A stretch of 64,000 nucleotides of DNA from Actinomadura sp. DC4 (lineage in GTDB: Bacteria; Actinomycetota; Actinomycetes; Streptosporangiales; Streptosporangiaceae). The notes under the pieces are model-generated. The model saw only the letters and a list, made by a program, of their open reading frames with translations, made no database searches and had not been told where the DNA came from. This document shows, one piece after another, positions 51,903-59,866 of the stretch. The number at the start of each line of letters is the position of its first letter. The first letter of the stretch is position 1. Position numbers and translations under genes: made by a program. The DNA is taken from assembly GCF_030406325.1 (NCBI RefSeq), contig NZ_JAUEQY010000016.1:62001-126000 (forward strand), written 5' to 3'.

Positions 51903-53098
51903 TGGAACGGAGCGAAGACCTGCTGCCGAACGACCTGCACCTGAAACTGCGCGCCGCGGTGGCCGACGAGCTCCCCAACGCCATCGCGCTCCGCCACCGC
52001 CTCCACGCCGACCCGAGGGTCTCCGGCAACGAGGCCGACACCACCGTTGAGGTCGTGCGCACGCTCGACGCCGGGCCTGGTCACGAGGCGGCCGGCACCG
52101 GCCGCGTCGTACGGATCGGCGACGACGGACCGGCCGTGGCCCTGCGCGCCGAGCTCGACGCGCTGCCCATCGTCGAGCGCACCGGCGTTCCGTGGGCCTC
52201 ACAGGGGACCGCGATGCACGCCTGCGGCCACGACGTCCACCTCGCCGCGCTGGTCGCGGTCGGCCGCGCCGCCGCGCGCATCGGCGTGGACGTGCCGATC
52301 CTCGCCGTCCTGCAGCCGCGCGAGGAGAGCTCGCCCTCGGGCGCCGAGGACATCGTCCGCTCGGGCCTCCTCGCCGAGCACGACGTACGGGCGATCGTCG
52401 CGGCGCACCTGCAGCCGCGCCTGCCGGACGGCGTGGTCGCGGTGACGCCGGGCCCGGTCAACGCGGCCACCGACGAGTTCGAGATCACCGTCGAGGGCGT
52501 CGGAGGCCACGCCGGCTACCCGCACATCGCCCGCGACCCGGTCCTGGCGCTGTGCCAGACCGTCGTCAGCCTCCAGCAGGTGGCGAGCCGCCGCTTCGAC
52601 CCCGTACAGGGCGCGGTCTGCTCGGTCGGCCAGATCGCGGGCGGCTCGGCGGTGAACGTCGTCCCCGAGACCGCGTCCGCCCGTGGAACGGTCCGAGTCA
52701 TGCGCGACACCGACCGCGCGGTCGCCGCCGACCTGATCCGCGAGATCGTGGACCACACGGCCGCCGCGTACGGCTGCACGGGCCGGGTGCGCTTCGACCC
52801 GGGCGAGCCGGTGCTGGTCAACGACCCGGAGCTGGCCGCCGGCGCCGCCGCTCACCTGAGCGCGGCCGGGGTCGTCACCGACGGGAGCTTCCGCTCCTAC
52901 GGCGCGGACGACTTCTCGCACTACTGCGGCGTGACGCGGGGCCTGATGATGTTCGTCGGCACCGCACCGCCGGACGCCGGGAACGCTCCAGGCCTGCACC
53001 ACGAGGGGTTCCTGCCCGCCGACCGCATGATCGCCCGCACCGCCGACGCACTGCTGGCGGGCTACCTCGCGGCGATCAGTACGACCCTGACGCCTTAG
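51902..53098 (+). CDS. M20-family amidohydrolase (aminoacylase/hippurate hydrolase type)
   Basis: 398 residues. Metal and catalytic motifs are ALRAELDALPI, GTAMHACGHDVHLAALVA with Cys-His ligands, LQPREESSPSGAEDIVRSGLL (general base Glu), AAHLQPRLP, and the lid GVGGHAGYPHIARDPVLA. The C-terminal SYGADDFSHYCGVTRGLMMFVGT contains the last ligand region. Family members remove acyl groups from N-acyl amino acids or open related amides. The ATG overlaps the previous stop, so the two hydrolases are made together. It completes an import, ligate, hydrolyse gene set. Confidence 0.91.
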   Translation: MERSEDLLPNDLHLKLRAAVADELPNAIALRHRLHADPRVSGNEADTTVEVVRTLDAGPGHEAAGTGRVVRIGDDGPAVALRAELDALPIVERTGVPWASQGTAMHACGHDVHLAALVAVGRAAARIGVDVPILAVLQPREESSPSGAEDIVRSGLLAEHDVRAIVAAHLQPRLPDGVVAVTPGPVNAATDEFEITVEGVGGHAGYPHIARDPVLALCQTVVSLQQVASRRFDPVQGAVCSVGQIAGGSAVNVVPETASARGTVRVMRDTDRAVAADLIREIVDHTAAAYGCTGRVRFDPGEPVLVNDPELAAGAAAHLSAAGVVTDGSFRSYGADDFSHYCGVTRGLMMFVGTAPPDAGNAPGLHHEGFLPADRMIARTADALLAGYLAAISTTLTP

Positions 53099-53107
53099 TC
53101 TGCGGCC

Positions 53108-53896
53108 ATGGACGTACGACCCGCGGTCGATGAGGACCTCCCGGCGATCGCGAAGATCGCCACGGCCAACGACGATGACGCCGGGGCCGACCCGCGCTAC
53201 GTCTCCCACCTGCGGAACAACGGCCTGTTCCTGGTGGCGGAGGCGGACGGCGCGCTGGTCGGCTACTGCGGCATCCGGCGGACCGCCGAGGCCACGATGC
53301 TGACCGACCTGTTCGTCGACCCGGACCGGCACGGCGGCGGGGCCGGGCGGCGGCTGCTCGAGGTGGCGCTCGGCGGTGCCGGGGAGCGGTTCACGTTCGC
53401 CTCGCGGGACCCGCGGGCGATGTCGCTGTACGTCCGGTACGGGATGGTTCCGCGCTGGCCGTTGCTCTATCTGTCCGGGCCGCCCGCCGGCGCGGCCGCG
53501 CTGCGCGCGGAGCGCGTCACCCTCGACGAGGCGGGCGCCGCCGAGCGCGCGCTGACCGGGCGCGACCGCACCGCCGACTACGCGTACTGGGCCACGACAC
53601 CGAAGGCCACGGGCCTGGTCGTACGGGACGAGGGGAAGATCGCCGCGACCGGCGCGGCCGCCCCGGACGGGCTGTTCCACCTGGTCACCGGGGACGGTCA
53701 CGACCCCGCGGCCACGCTCACCGCGGCCCTGACCACTTTCGAGGCCGCCCGCGTACGCGTGTGCCTGCCGGGTCCGCACCCCGCTCTGCCCTACCTCCTG
53801 GAGGCCCGGTGGCGGATCGAGGACCTGGACCAGTACCTGTCGACCCGTACGGACCTGGTGAGCCCGGCCTCCGTGCTCTCGCCCTCACTCGCCTGA
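53108..53896 (+). CDS. GNAT-family N-acetyltransferase
   Basis: 262 residues. The N-terminal GNAT domain (MDVRPAVDEDLPAIAKIATAND ... LVGYCGIRRTAEATMLTDLFVDPDRHGGGAGRRLLEVAL) has the acetyl-CoA-binding R/Q-x-x-G-x-G/A equivalent in RHGGGAGRRL. The second half (LRAERVTLDEAGAAERALTGRDRTADYAYWATTPKATGLVV) is a degenerate second GNAT-like domain. The ATG is 9 bases after the M20 stop, but a TAGTCT element (53096-53101) 6 bases before it and the lack of a ribosome site suggest its own leaderless promoter. The substrate is unknown. Confidence 0.88.
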   Translation: MDVRPAVDEDLPAIAKIATANDDDAGADPRYVSHLRNNGLFLVAEADGALVGYCGIRRTAEATMLTDLFVDPDRHGGGAGRRLLEVALGGAGERFTFASRDPRAMSLYVRYGMVPRWPLLYLSGPPAGAAALRAERVTLDEAGAAERALTGRDRTADYAYWATTPKATGLVVRDEGKIAATGAAAPDGLFHLVTGDGHDPAATLTAALTTFEAARVRVCLPGPHPALPYLLEARWRIEDLDQYLSTRTDLVSPASVLSPSLA

Positions 53897-53947
53897 CCGC
53901 CAGGGAGCGCCCGCAGCATGTGTACCGCCTCTGGGTGATCTGAGCGG

Positions 53948-54544
53948 CTATTCGCCGACCGGTGCCGTGTCGTCGCCGTTGAAGAAGCGGTCGAGCCAGT
54001 CGAGTGAGCGGTTCCGCAGCATCTCGTCGGCCAGTTTCTTGCCGGAGGCCGTCTGCAGGGCCGCCAGAGAGCTGTCGATCCAGGGCTGGATGTTCTGGTT
54101 GCCCTGCTCGCGGTACTCGATCGCCTGGGCCAGGCACTCCAGCTTGTCGGCGTCGCGGGCGCAGCGGGACTCCAGGCTGGCCTTGTCCTCGTACTCCGCC
54201 ACGCTGCCGGAGATCATCTCGGCCACGGGCAGCGGCAGGCCCCGGGTCTGCTCGGCGGTGACCTGTTCGTTGGGCGCCCGCTTGACGTAGGCCTTGGCGA
54301 GGTACGGGATGTCGGTCAGCCGCGTCTCCTGGCTGTCGTGGAACAGGCTGAGCAGCGCCGCGCGCTCCGGGATCGCCCCCTCCATCACGGCCACGACCGA
54401 GGCGAGGACGGCGGCACGGAACGAGTGGTCCGCGATGCTCTCGGGGTCGCTGACCCCCGCGATGAGCCAGCCGGTGCGCTTGTAGCGCTTCAGGAGGCCG
54501 ACCTCGTACACGAAACCCGTCAACTGTGCCAGCTCGTCCGGCAT
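53948..54544 (-). CDS. HD-domain phosphohydrolase (YfbR/5'-deoxynucleotidase-like)
   Basis: 198 residues. Metal ligands of the HD fold are visible as His in ESIADHSFRAAVLAS, His-Asp in ALLSLFHDSQETRLTDIP, and Asp in CARDADKLECLAQAIEY. This pattern and length match the YfbR/HDDC2 group that dephosphorylates deoxynucleoside monophosphates. ATG 54544 follows a GAAGGGGGC site. It is monocistronic, convergent with the GNAT gene (51 bases between stops). Confidence 0.9.
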   Translation of the reverse strand: MPDELAQLTGFVYEVGLLKRYKRTGWLIAGVSDPESIADHSFRAAVLASVVAVMEGAIPERAALLSLFHDSQETRLTDIPYLAKAYVKRAPNEQVTAEQTRGLPLPVAEMISGSVAEYEDKASLESRCARDADKLECLAQAIEYREQGNQNIQPWIDSSLAALQTASGKKLADEMLRNRSLDWLDRFFNGDDTAPVGE

Positions 54545-54777
54545 GCTGCCCCCTTCGACGATCTACGGTTCCCCGGCCGTAAGGGACTCCTTCCCCGACC
54601 GGCCTCGCTGACGCGGCCCGGACGGGGTTCCGCATCCGCCGCCCGGGCCGCGCATGAGGTGTTCGGCACCGCCGCCCGCCCGGATTGGCGGCTACCACGG
54701 TCGCGGAACATCCGGCCACCGCCTACGGGCGCTCTCACACCGGTTCTGCCTGGTGAAACGGGCGTACGGTTGGAGGC

Positions 54778-55158
54778 ATGGAGGTTCTCGCCAGCCGCGT
54801 GCTGCTCCGGCCGACCGACCTGGAGCGCAGCCGCGCGTTCTACCGCGACACGCTCAAGCTGCCGATCTTCCGGGAGTTCGCGACGCCCGGCGGCACCGGC
54901 ACGGTCTTCTTCATCGGCGGCGGCTACCTGGAGGTGTCCGGGCATGCCGACGGGCCGCCGCCCACGGAGAGCATCGAGCTGTGGCTCCAGGTCCGCGACA
55001 TCGAGGCCACCCGGCGCCGGCTCGACGGCGTACGCGTCCTGCGCGAGCCGCGGCGCGAGCCCTGGGGCCTGATCGAGATGTGGATCGCCGACCCGGACGG
55101 CGTACGGATCTGCGTCGCCGAGATCCCCGACGACCACCCGATGCGCCGTCGCGCCTAG
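54778..55158 (+). CDS. VOC-family (glyoxalase/bleomycin-resistance fold) protein
   Basis: 126 residues, a single VOC module pair: MEVLASRVLLRPTDLERSRAFYRDTLKLPIFREFATPGGTGTVFFIGGGYLEVSGHA and then ELWLQVRDIEATRRRLDGVRVLREPRREPWGLIEMWIADPDGVRICVAEIP. Metal ligand candidates are Glu in GYLEVSG and Glu in RICVAEIP. Such proteins include glyoxalases, dioxygenases and drug-binding proteins; the function is open. A TGGAGG site sits against the ATG, and TACGGT lies 7 bases upstream. Its stop overlaps the convergent SARP gene stop by 4 bases. Confidence 0.85.
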   Translation: MEVLASRVLLRPTDLERSRAFYRDTLKLPIFREFATPGGTGTVFFIGGGYLEVSGHADGPPPTESIELWLQVRDIEATRRRLDGVRVLREPRREPWGLIEMWIADPDGVRICVAEIPDDHPMRRRA

Positions 55159-56684
55159 AAAGCGGTGGCGCCCGCGTTCACCGGCGGGGTGTCCTGGGGT
55201 TCATCGTCGATGACGATCAGTACGTCGGTCAGGGCCCGTACGGTCGGCTGCGGCAGGAGGCCGCCGGTGACGAGGTCGTCCACGCGCCGGAAGCCGCCGG
55301 TGGCGCGGCGGCGGGCCACGATGTGCTGCGCCTGTGGCACGGTGACGCCGGGAAGCGCGGCGAGGATGTGCTCGGGCACGGCGTTGACGTCGACCAGGCC
55401 GCCGTCGTTGAACACCCGGGCAAGGTCGGGCCGTCCGATGCGGAGCTCGCGGGCGATCGCCGGGTAGTGGTAGAGCAGCGTGAGCGCCTGCTCCCGCCGG
55501 ATCCGCAGCTCCAGCGACCGCAGCGTGTCGTAGTCGGGGGACCCCCGGTGCGGCTTCCGCGCCGGAGTGCCGGGACCGAGCAGCGCGATGTGCACCGCGC
55601 CGCCGGCCATCGAGATCAGCAGTGCGATGATGGAGAGCGCCTCGCGCGGGGAGTTCGGGTCGTCGTCGCTGATCGCGACGAACAAGACGACCAGCGCGAA
55701 GTACCCGAGCGCGGACAGGCCGAGCGCCAGGCTGCGGCGGCGCACCGTGAGGTACAGCATGGCCGCCCAGGTGAACAGGCCGAAGCTCAGCAGCGGCACC
55801 GCGACTCCGAGCGCCCGCAGCGGCCGCCTCCGGCGTCGTACGCTCGTGGGAGGCGCGGCGGGCGGCGGAACCGGGGGCAGGTGGAGCGCCAGCGGGGCGG
55901 CGCCCGGCCCCAGCGCGCGGTCCGAGCGCAGGATGGCCAGGTGCAGCTGCTGCAGGCGCTCGCCCGGCTCGACGCCGAACTCCTCGGTCAGGAAGACCCG
56001 CGCGTCCTGGTACGCCGCCAGCGCCTCCGCCTGCCGTCCGCACCGGTAGAGCGCCAGGATCTGGAGGTACCGCAGCTGCTCCCGCAGAGGGAACTCCGTG
56101 ACCAGCCGGCCGAGCTCGGGCACGAGCCGCGCGTGGTTTCCGAGGTCGAGCTCGATCTGCGCGGACTCCTCCAGGGCCGCCGCCCGGTCCTCGGCGAGCC
56201 GGTCCCGCGAGGCGTCGAAGTACGCGCCGCGCAGCCCGGCGAGGGCGTCGCCGCGCCACAGCGCGAGCGCCGCCCGGATGTAACGGGCCGCGTCGGCACG
56301 GTCGGCCGCCGCCCTGGCGCGTACGAGATGGTCGCGGAAGACGTCCGCGTCGAGGCTGCCGGGCGGCACGTGGAGCGTGTACCCGGCCTCGGTCCACGTC
56401 AGGAGCTGCCCCGGGCTGCGCGGCGACCGGCCGGGCTCGAGGATGCGCCGCAGCCCCGCGACGTACTTCTGCACGACGTTGACGCCGTTCTCCGGCGGCC
56501 CGTCACCCCAGACGGCGTCGACGATGCGTGTCGTCGGCGTGGGCCGGTTGGCGTTGAGAAGGAGCACCGCGAGGACGGCGCGCTGCTTTCCAGGGCCGAG
56601 ATCGAGCTCGTCGTCTCCGCGCCAGGCGCGCAACGGGCCCAGGATCTCGAAGGAGACCGCCAGGGCCTCTTCCGGCACGGTCAC
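55155..56684 (-). CDS. SARP-type regulator fused to membrane helices and a C-terminal helix-hairpin-helix region
   Basis: 509 residues from GTG 56684, with AAAGGA 6 bases upstream. Residues 1-95 are the OmpR-like DNA-binding domain (SFEILGPLRAWRGDDELDLGPGKQRAVLAVLLLNANRPTPTTRIVDAVWGDGPPENGVNVVQKYVAGLRRIL). About 100-245 is the BTAD domain (DADVFRDHLVRARAA ... LRYLQILALYRCGRQAEALAAYQDARVFLTEEFGVEPGERLQQLHLAIL). A Pro-rich linker, then three hydrophobic helices (VAVPLLSFGLFTWAAMLYLTV, LALGLSALGYFALVVLFVAI, ALSIIALLISMAGGAVHIALL) follow. The end is a ComEA/HhH-like region: VDVNAVPEHILAALPGVTVPQAQHIVARRRATGGFRRVDDLV. A membrane-bound SARP is unusual. Confidence 0.85.
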   Translation of the reverse strand: MTVPEEALAVSFEILGPLRAWRGDDELDLGPGKQRAVLAVLLLNANRPTPTTRIVDAVWGDGPPENGVNVVQKYVAGLRRILEPGRSPRSPGQLLTWTEAGYTLHVPPGSLDADVFRDHLVRARAAADRADAARYIRAALALWRGDALAGLRGAYFDASRDRLAEDRAAALEESAQIELDLGNHARLVPELGRLVTEFPLREQLRYLQILALYRCGRQAEALAAYQDARVFLTEEFGVEPGERLQQLHLAILRSDRALGPGAAPLALHLPPVPPPAAPPTSVRRRRRPLRALGVAVPLLSFGLFTWAAMLYLTVRRRSLALGLSALGYFALVVLFVAISDDDPNSPREALSIIALLISMAGGAVHIALLGPGTPARKPHRGSPDYDTLRSLELRIRREQALTLLYHYPAIARELRIGRPDLARVFNDGGLVDVNAVPEHILAALPGVTVPQAQHIVARRRATGGFRRVDDLVTGGLLPQPTVRALTDVLIVIDDEPQDTPPVNAGATAF

Positions 56685-56886
56685 GAGAGTTCCTTTCCGT
56701 GCGGCGCCGACGAGTCCTCGCTGAGCTGGGAAGACGGTCGTACGGCAGTGAATGCGCACCGCGCGGCAGTCAAAGCGCAATGGGCTACAGCATAACGACA
56801 GGGATCCGGCATGGCGGCCGAGCAGCATCAGTCGAGTCCGCCGCGTACGGCGGGCGCAGGAACGGCAAGTTCGGAAGGAACAAGAC

Positions 56887-57522
56887 ATGTCCTCATACGT
56901 GCCCGCGACCGAGCCGAGCGGCTACGCCCCCGGCCAGGGCTCGCGCCGGCGCTCCACCAACGGCCTGGCCGTGGCCGCGCTCATCCTGGGCCTGGCGGGT
57001 TTCCTCGGGATCACCATTCTGGTGAACCTCATCCTCGCCCCCGTCGCGCTGGTGCGCACGCGCCGCCGCGGCGACAAGGGCACCGCTCTGGCCGCCATCG
57101 GCCTCGTGCTGTCGATCCTGTGGGCGGTCGGCGGCGGGGTGGCCGTGGCACAGCTGATGAAGTCGCCCGACCCCAAGCGCGACGCGAGCGGGCAGATCAG
57201 CACGCCGCAGAAGGCCGGTGTGGACAAGCTGCGCGTCGGCGACTGCGTGGCCCGCCAGACCGGCACGGTCACCGACGTCCAGGCGCAGCCGTGCGGCGAC
57301 ACGGGCAGCGACAAGGTGTTCGCGGTCTTCGCGCTGCCGAAGGGGGCCTGGCCCGGCGAGACGGCCTCCGGCGCGGCGGCGGAGAAGGGCTGCACCCTGC
57401 GGTACCAGAAGACGCACAAGCGGGCGACCGGGCGGTACGAGCTGCTCTACTTCGCGCCCACCAAGACGCGCTGGGACCTCGGCTACCGCCGGGTCGTCTG
57501 CCTGGTCGGCACCGGCTCCTGA
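56887..57522 (+). CDS. DUF4190-type membrane protein with C-terminal extracytoplasmic domain
   Basis: 211 residues from ATG 56887 after AAGGAAC. The N-terminal YVPATEPSGYAPGQGSRRRSTN is cytoplasmic. Two helices with the DUF4190 layout follow (GLAVAALILGLAGFLGITILVNLILAPVALV and GTALAAIGLVLSILWAVGGGVAVAQLM, joined by RTRRRGDKG). The outer domain VDKLRVGDCVARQTGTVTDVQAQPCGDTGSDKVFAVFALPKGAWPGE ... EKGCTLRY has four cysteines and the 'septum formation' (DUF4190/Septum_form) pattern GDCV...V.C...H/D...VF. It is divergent from the SARP gene (202 bases), so it may be a target of it. Confidence 0.8.
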   Translation: MSSYVPATEPSGYAPGQGSRRRSTNGLAVAALILGLAGFLGITILVNLILAPVALVRTRRRGDKGTALAAIGLVLSILWAVGGGVAVAQLMKSPDPKRDASGQISTPQKAGVDKLRVGDCVARQTGTVTDVQAQPCGDTGSDKVFAVFALPKGAWPGETASGAAAEKGCTLRYQKTHKRATGRYELLYFAPTKTRWDLGYRRVVCLVGTGS

Positions 57523-57687
57523 GCCCTGGCGTGTGGGGGCGTCGGCACATGCCCAGGACGCGGCGTTCGGCCGCCGCGCACCAGGCCCCGGTCAGGCGGC
57601 CCGCCGCGTACAGGACGCTGAGGCGTTCGACTCGCGGTGCCGTCTGACCGGCCGGCCGTACTCCGGCGGGACCGTTGCCCCCAGGGC

Positions 57688-58620
57688 TCACTCGAACAGG
57701 ACGCTGATGCTCTCCCGGCGGTGGATGCGGCCGATGGCCTCGGCGAACAGCGGCGCGACCGACACGGTCTCCACCTTCTCCGACAGCGTCACCGGCTGGT
57801 TCTCGACCGTGTCGGTGACGTACAGCCGGGAGATCGGGCTGTCGTCCAGCCGCTGCATCGACTTGCCGGTGAACACCCCGTGGGTCACCGCCGCCCGTAC
57901 GCTCCGGGCCCCCCGGGCCACGAGGGCCTCGGCGACCTCGACGAGCGTGCCGGCGGTGATGGTGAAGTCGTCCACGATCACGGCGTCGCGGCCGTCGACG
58001 TCGCCGATGAGGTCGATGACCCGCGCGGCCTCGCTGTGGTCGACGCGTTCCTTGTCGGCGATGGCGAGCGGCGCGCCCAGCCGGGTGGCGAACTTGCGCG
58101 CCTGCTTGGCGAAGCCCACGTCGGGGGAGACGACGACCAGGTCGCCGCCGCCGCCGATCGCCTCGGCGAGCATCGGCAGGGCGTACAGGTCATCGACCGG
58201 CAGGGTGAAGAACCCCTGGATCTGCGGCGCGTGCAGGTCCATCGTCACGACCCGCGCGGCGCCCGCCGCCTCGATCGCCTGCGCGCACACCCGCGCCCGT
58301 ATCGAGACGCGTGGCTCGTCCTTCTTGTCGGCCTTGGCGTAGCTGAAGTACGGCATGAGCACGGTGACCGACGCGGCGCTCGCGCGCTTGAAGGCGTCGA
58401 TCCAGAACAGCAGCTCCATGAAGTTGTCGTTGGCCGGGAAGACCGTCGACTGCACGACGTAGACGTGCCGTCCCCGTACGTTCTGGTTGGCCTTGACGAA
58501 CAGGTTGCCGTCGGAGAAGCGGATCACTTCGCCCTCGCCGGGCTCGACGCCGAGGTGACGGCAGATCGCCGCGGTGAGCCGGCGGCTACCCGACCCGCCG
58601 AACACCAGAAGCTCTTCCAT
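57688..58620 (-). CDS. prs: Ribose-phosphate pyrophosphokinase (PRPP synthetase)
   Basis: Makes PRPP from ribose-5-phosphate and ATP, the substrate of PurF encoded in this window. 310 residues. The ATP and flexible-loop regions are GEVIRFSDGNLFVKANQNVRGRHVYVVQS and MPYFSYAKADKKDEPRVSIRARV. The catalytic VVTMDLHAPQIQGFF and the PRPP loop DAVIVDDFTITAGTLVEVA are present. ATG 58620 follows a GGGAG site. The sequence is less like the main housekeeping class I enzyme (for example DHSEAARVIDLIGDVDG), so it may be a second, paralogous synthetase; the genome's other copy cannot be seen. Confidence 0.9.
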   Translation of the reverse strand: MEELLVFGGSGSRRLTAAICRHLGVEPGEGEVIRFSDGNLFVKANQNVRGRHVYVVQSTVFPANDNFMELLFWIDAFKRASAASVTVLMPYFSYAKADKKDEPRVSIRARVCAQAIEAAGAARVVTMDLHAPQIQGFFTLPVDDLYALPMLAEAIGGGGDLVVVSPDVGFAKQARKFATRLGAPLAIADKERVDHSEAARVIDLIGDVDGRDAVIVDDFTITAGTLVEVAEALVARGARSVRAAVTHGVFTGKSMQRLDDSPISRLYVTDTVENQPVTLSEKVETVSVAPLFAEAIGRIHRRESISVLFE

Positions 58621-58739
58621 GCCCACTCCCGTCGGTGCGATGCCGCCGCTGTGCCTGCCAGGACCCGATCATGGCAGTTCCCCGGGTGGGCTGGACAGAC
58701 GCCCGAACCTGATCGGCGGAGCAAGAGAAGGTTCACAGC

Positions 58740-58955
58740 GTGGCAAAGGCTCCGCGTCGGGCCAAGAACGGCCTCCGCCCGATCGACCCCATGCGACCGG
58801 CGACGCTCGGTCCCGACGTCACGCTGGTCGTGCTGCCCTGGGGCAGGGGGGTGACGGGGCGGCAGAGCCGGCCCAAGGCGCCGAAGAACTGGCGGCTCGT
58901 CGAGGCCCGCCGCAGCCATCTGGACGGCTGGGCCGCCTGGCGCCGCACCCTCTGA
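58740..58955 (+). CDS. Small basic hypothetical protein
   Basis: I do not recognise it. 71 residues: MAKAPRRAKNGLRPIDPMRPATLGPDVTLVVLPWGRGVTGRQSRPKAPKNWRLVEARRSHLDGWAAWRRTL, strongly basic with one short hydrophobic strand (VTLVVLPW). It starts with GTG after GAAGG. Support: a clean terminator begins 6 bases after its stop, and the frame sits alone in the gap between the prs and ABC genes. It could also be a shadow in a long leader. Confidence 0.45.
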   Translation: MAKAPRRAKNGLRPIDPMRPATLGPDVTLVVLPWGRGVTGRQSRPKAPKNWRLVEARRSHLDGWAAWRRTL

Positions 58956-58961
58956 GCCGTA

Positions 58962-58990
58962 AGGAGGGCCGGGATGATCCCGGCCCTCCT
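58962..58990. terminator. Bidirectional terminator hairpin
   Basis: AGGAGGGCCGGGA (58962-58974), loop TGA, TCCCGGCCCTCCT (58978-58990): a perfect 13-base stem between the small plus-strand gene and the ABC permease stop at 58997. Confidence 0.85.
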
Positions 58991-58996
58991 CCCCGA

Positions 58997-59866
58997 TCAG
59001 CTGACGACGTCCTTGTTGCGGAAACGACGCACGGCCAGGGCGAGGAACACGATCGCGTACGAGACCGACAACGCCATGCCCTTGATCATGCCGCCCCAGA
59101 CCATCTGCGGTTGCAGCGCGTCGCTCCAGGCGAACGTCCAGTGCGTGGGCAGGAACTCCCGCCAGTGCCCGAGAGCGGTCACCGCGTCGATGATGTTGCT
59201 GACGATCACCAGGCCGACCGCGCCGCCCACCGCGCCGAGGGGTGAGTCCGTCGTGACCGACAGCAGGAACGCCAGTGCCGCCACGACGAGCTCGGAGACG
59301 AGCGTGTAGCCGACGATGATGAGCATCCGGGTCAGCGCGGTGCCGTTGGGCAGAACCGCGTCGGTGGCCGGCAGCCGCAGGCGGGCCCAGCCGAAAACGT
59401 AGATGCCGGTGATCATCGCCATCACCGGCAGGCTGACCACGGCCAGGGCCGCCAGGGACAGCGCGACGATGAGCTTCTGGCGCAGGAGGCGGACGCGGGG
59501 CACGGGGGCGGCGAGCAGATAGCGCAGGGACGCCCAGCCCGCCTCGCTGGCGACCGTGTCGCCGCAGAACAGCGCGACCGCGACGACGAGCAGGAAGCCC
59601 GCCGAGACGAACAGCGTGAACGCGGTGAAGTTGAGCGCTCCGGCCGTGGCGACCGTGACCAGCGCCGGGGTGTTCGGGTTGCTCCCGGACGGCGAGCCAC
59701 CGATCTTGAACGCGGCGGCGAGGACCCACGGCAGCAGGAGCAGCACCACGAACGCGATCCAGGTACGCCGCCGCCGGAGCTGGCGGGTGAACTCCACCCG
59801 CAGCGGGAGCGTCTTGCGCGCGTTGTAGCTCGCGTCCCCGCCCCGCCTGCCGGTCGTCACCGTCAT
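58997..59866 (-). CDS. ABC transporter permease (ABC-2 type)
   Basis: 289 residues, about six helices: LRRRRTWIAFVVLLLLPWVLAAAFKIGG, LNFTAFTLFVSAGFLLVVAVALFCGDTVASEAGWASLRYLLAAPVPRVRLLRQKLIVALSLAALAVVSLPVMAMITGIYVFG, LIIVGYTLVSELVVAALAFLLSVTTDSPLGAVGGAVGLVIV, and a last helix before RFRNKDVVS. The GDTVASEAGWASLRYLLAAPVPR block is the ABC-2 permease signature. The ATG overlaps the hydrolase-ATPase stop by 4 bases, so they form one exporter. Substrate unknown. Confidence 0.92.
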   Translation of the reverse strand: MTVTTGRRGGDASYNARKTLPLRVEFTRQLRRRRTWIAFVVLLLLPWVLAAAFKIGGSPSGSNPNTPALVTVATAGALNFTAFTLFVSAGFLLVVAVALFCGDTVASEAGWASLRYLLAAPVPRVRLLRQKLIVALSLAALAVVSLPVMAMITGIYVFGWARLRLPATDAVLPNGTALTRMLIIVGYTLVSELVVAALAFLLSVTTDSPLGAVGGAVGLVIVSNIIDAVTALGHWREFLPTHWTFAWSDALQPQMVWGGMIKGMALSVSYAIVFLALAVRRFRNKDVVS

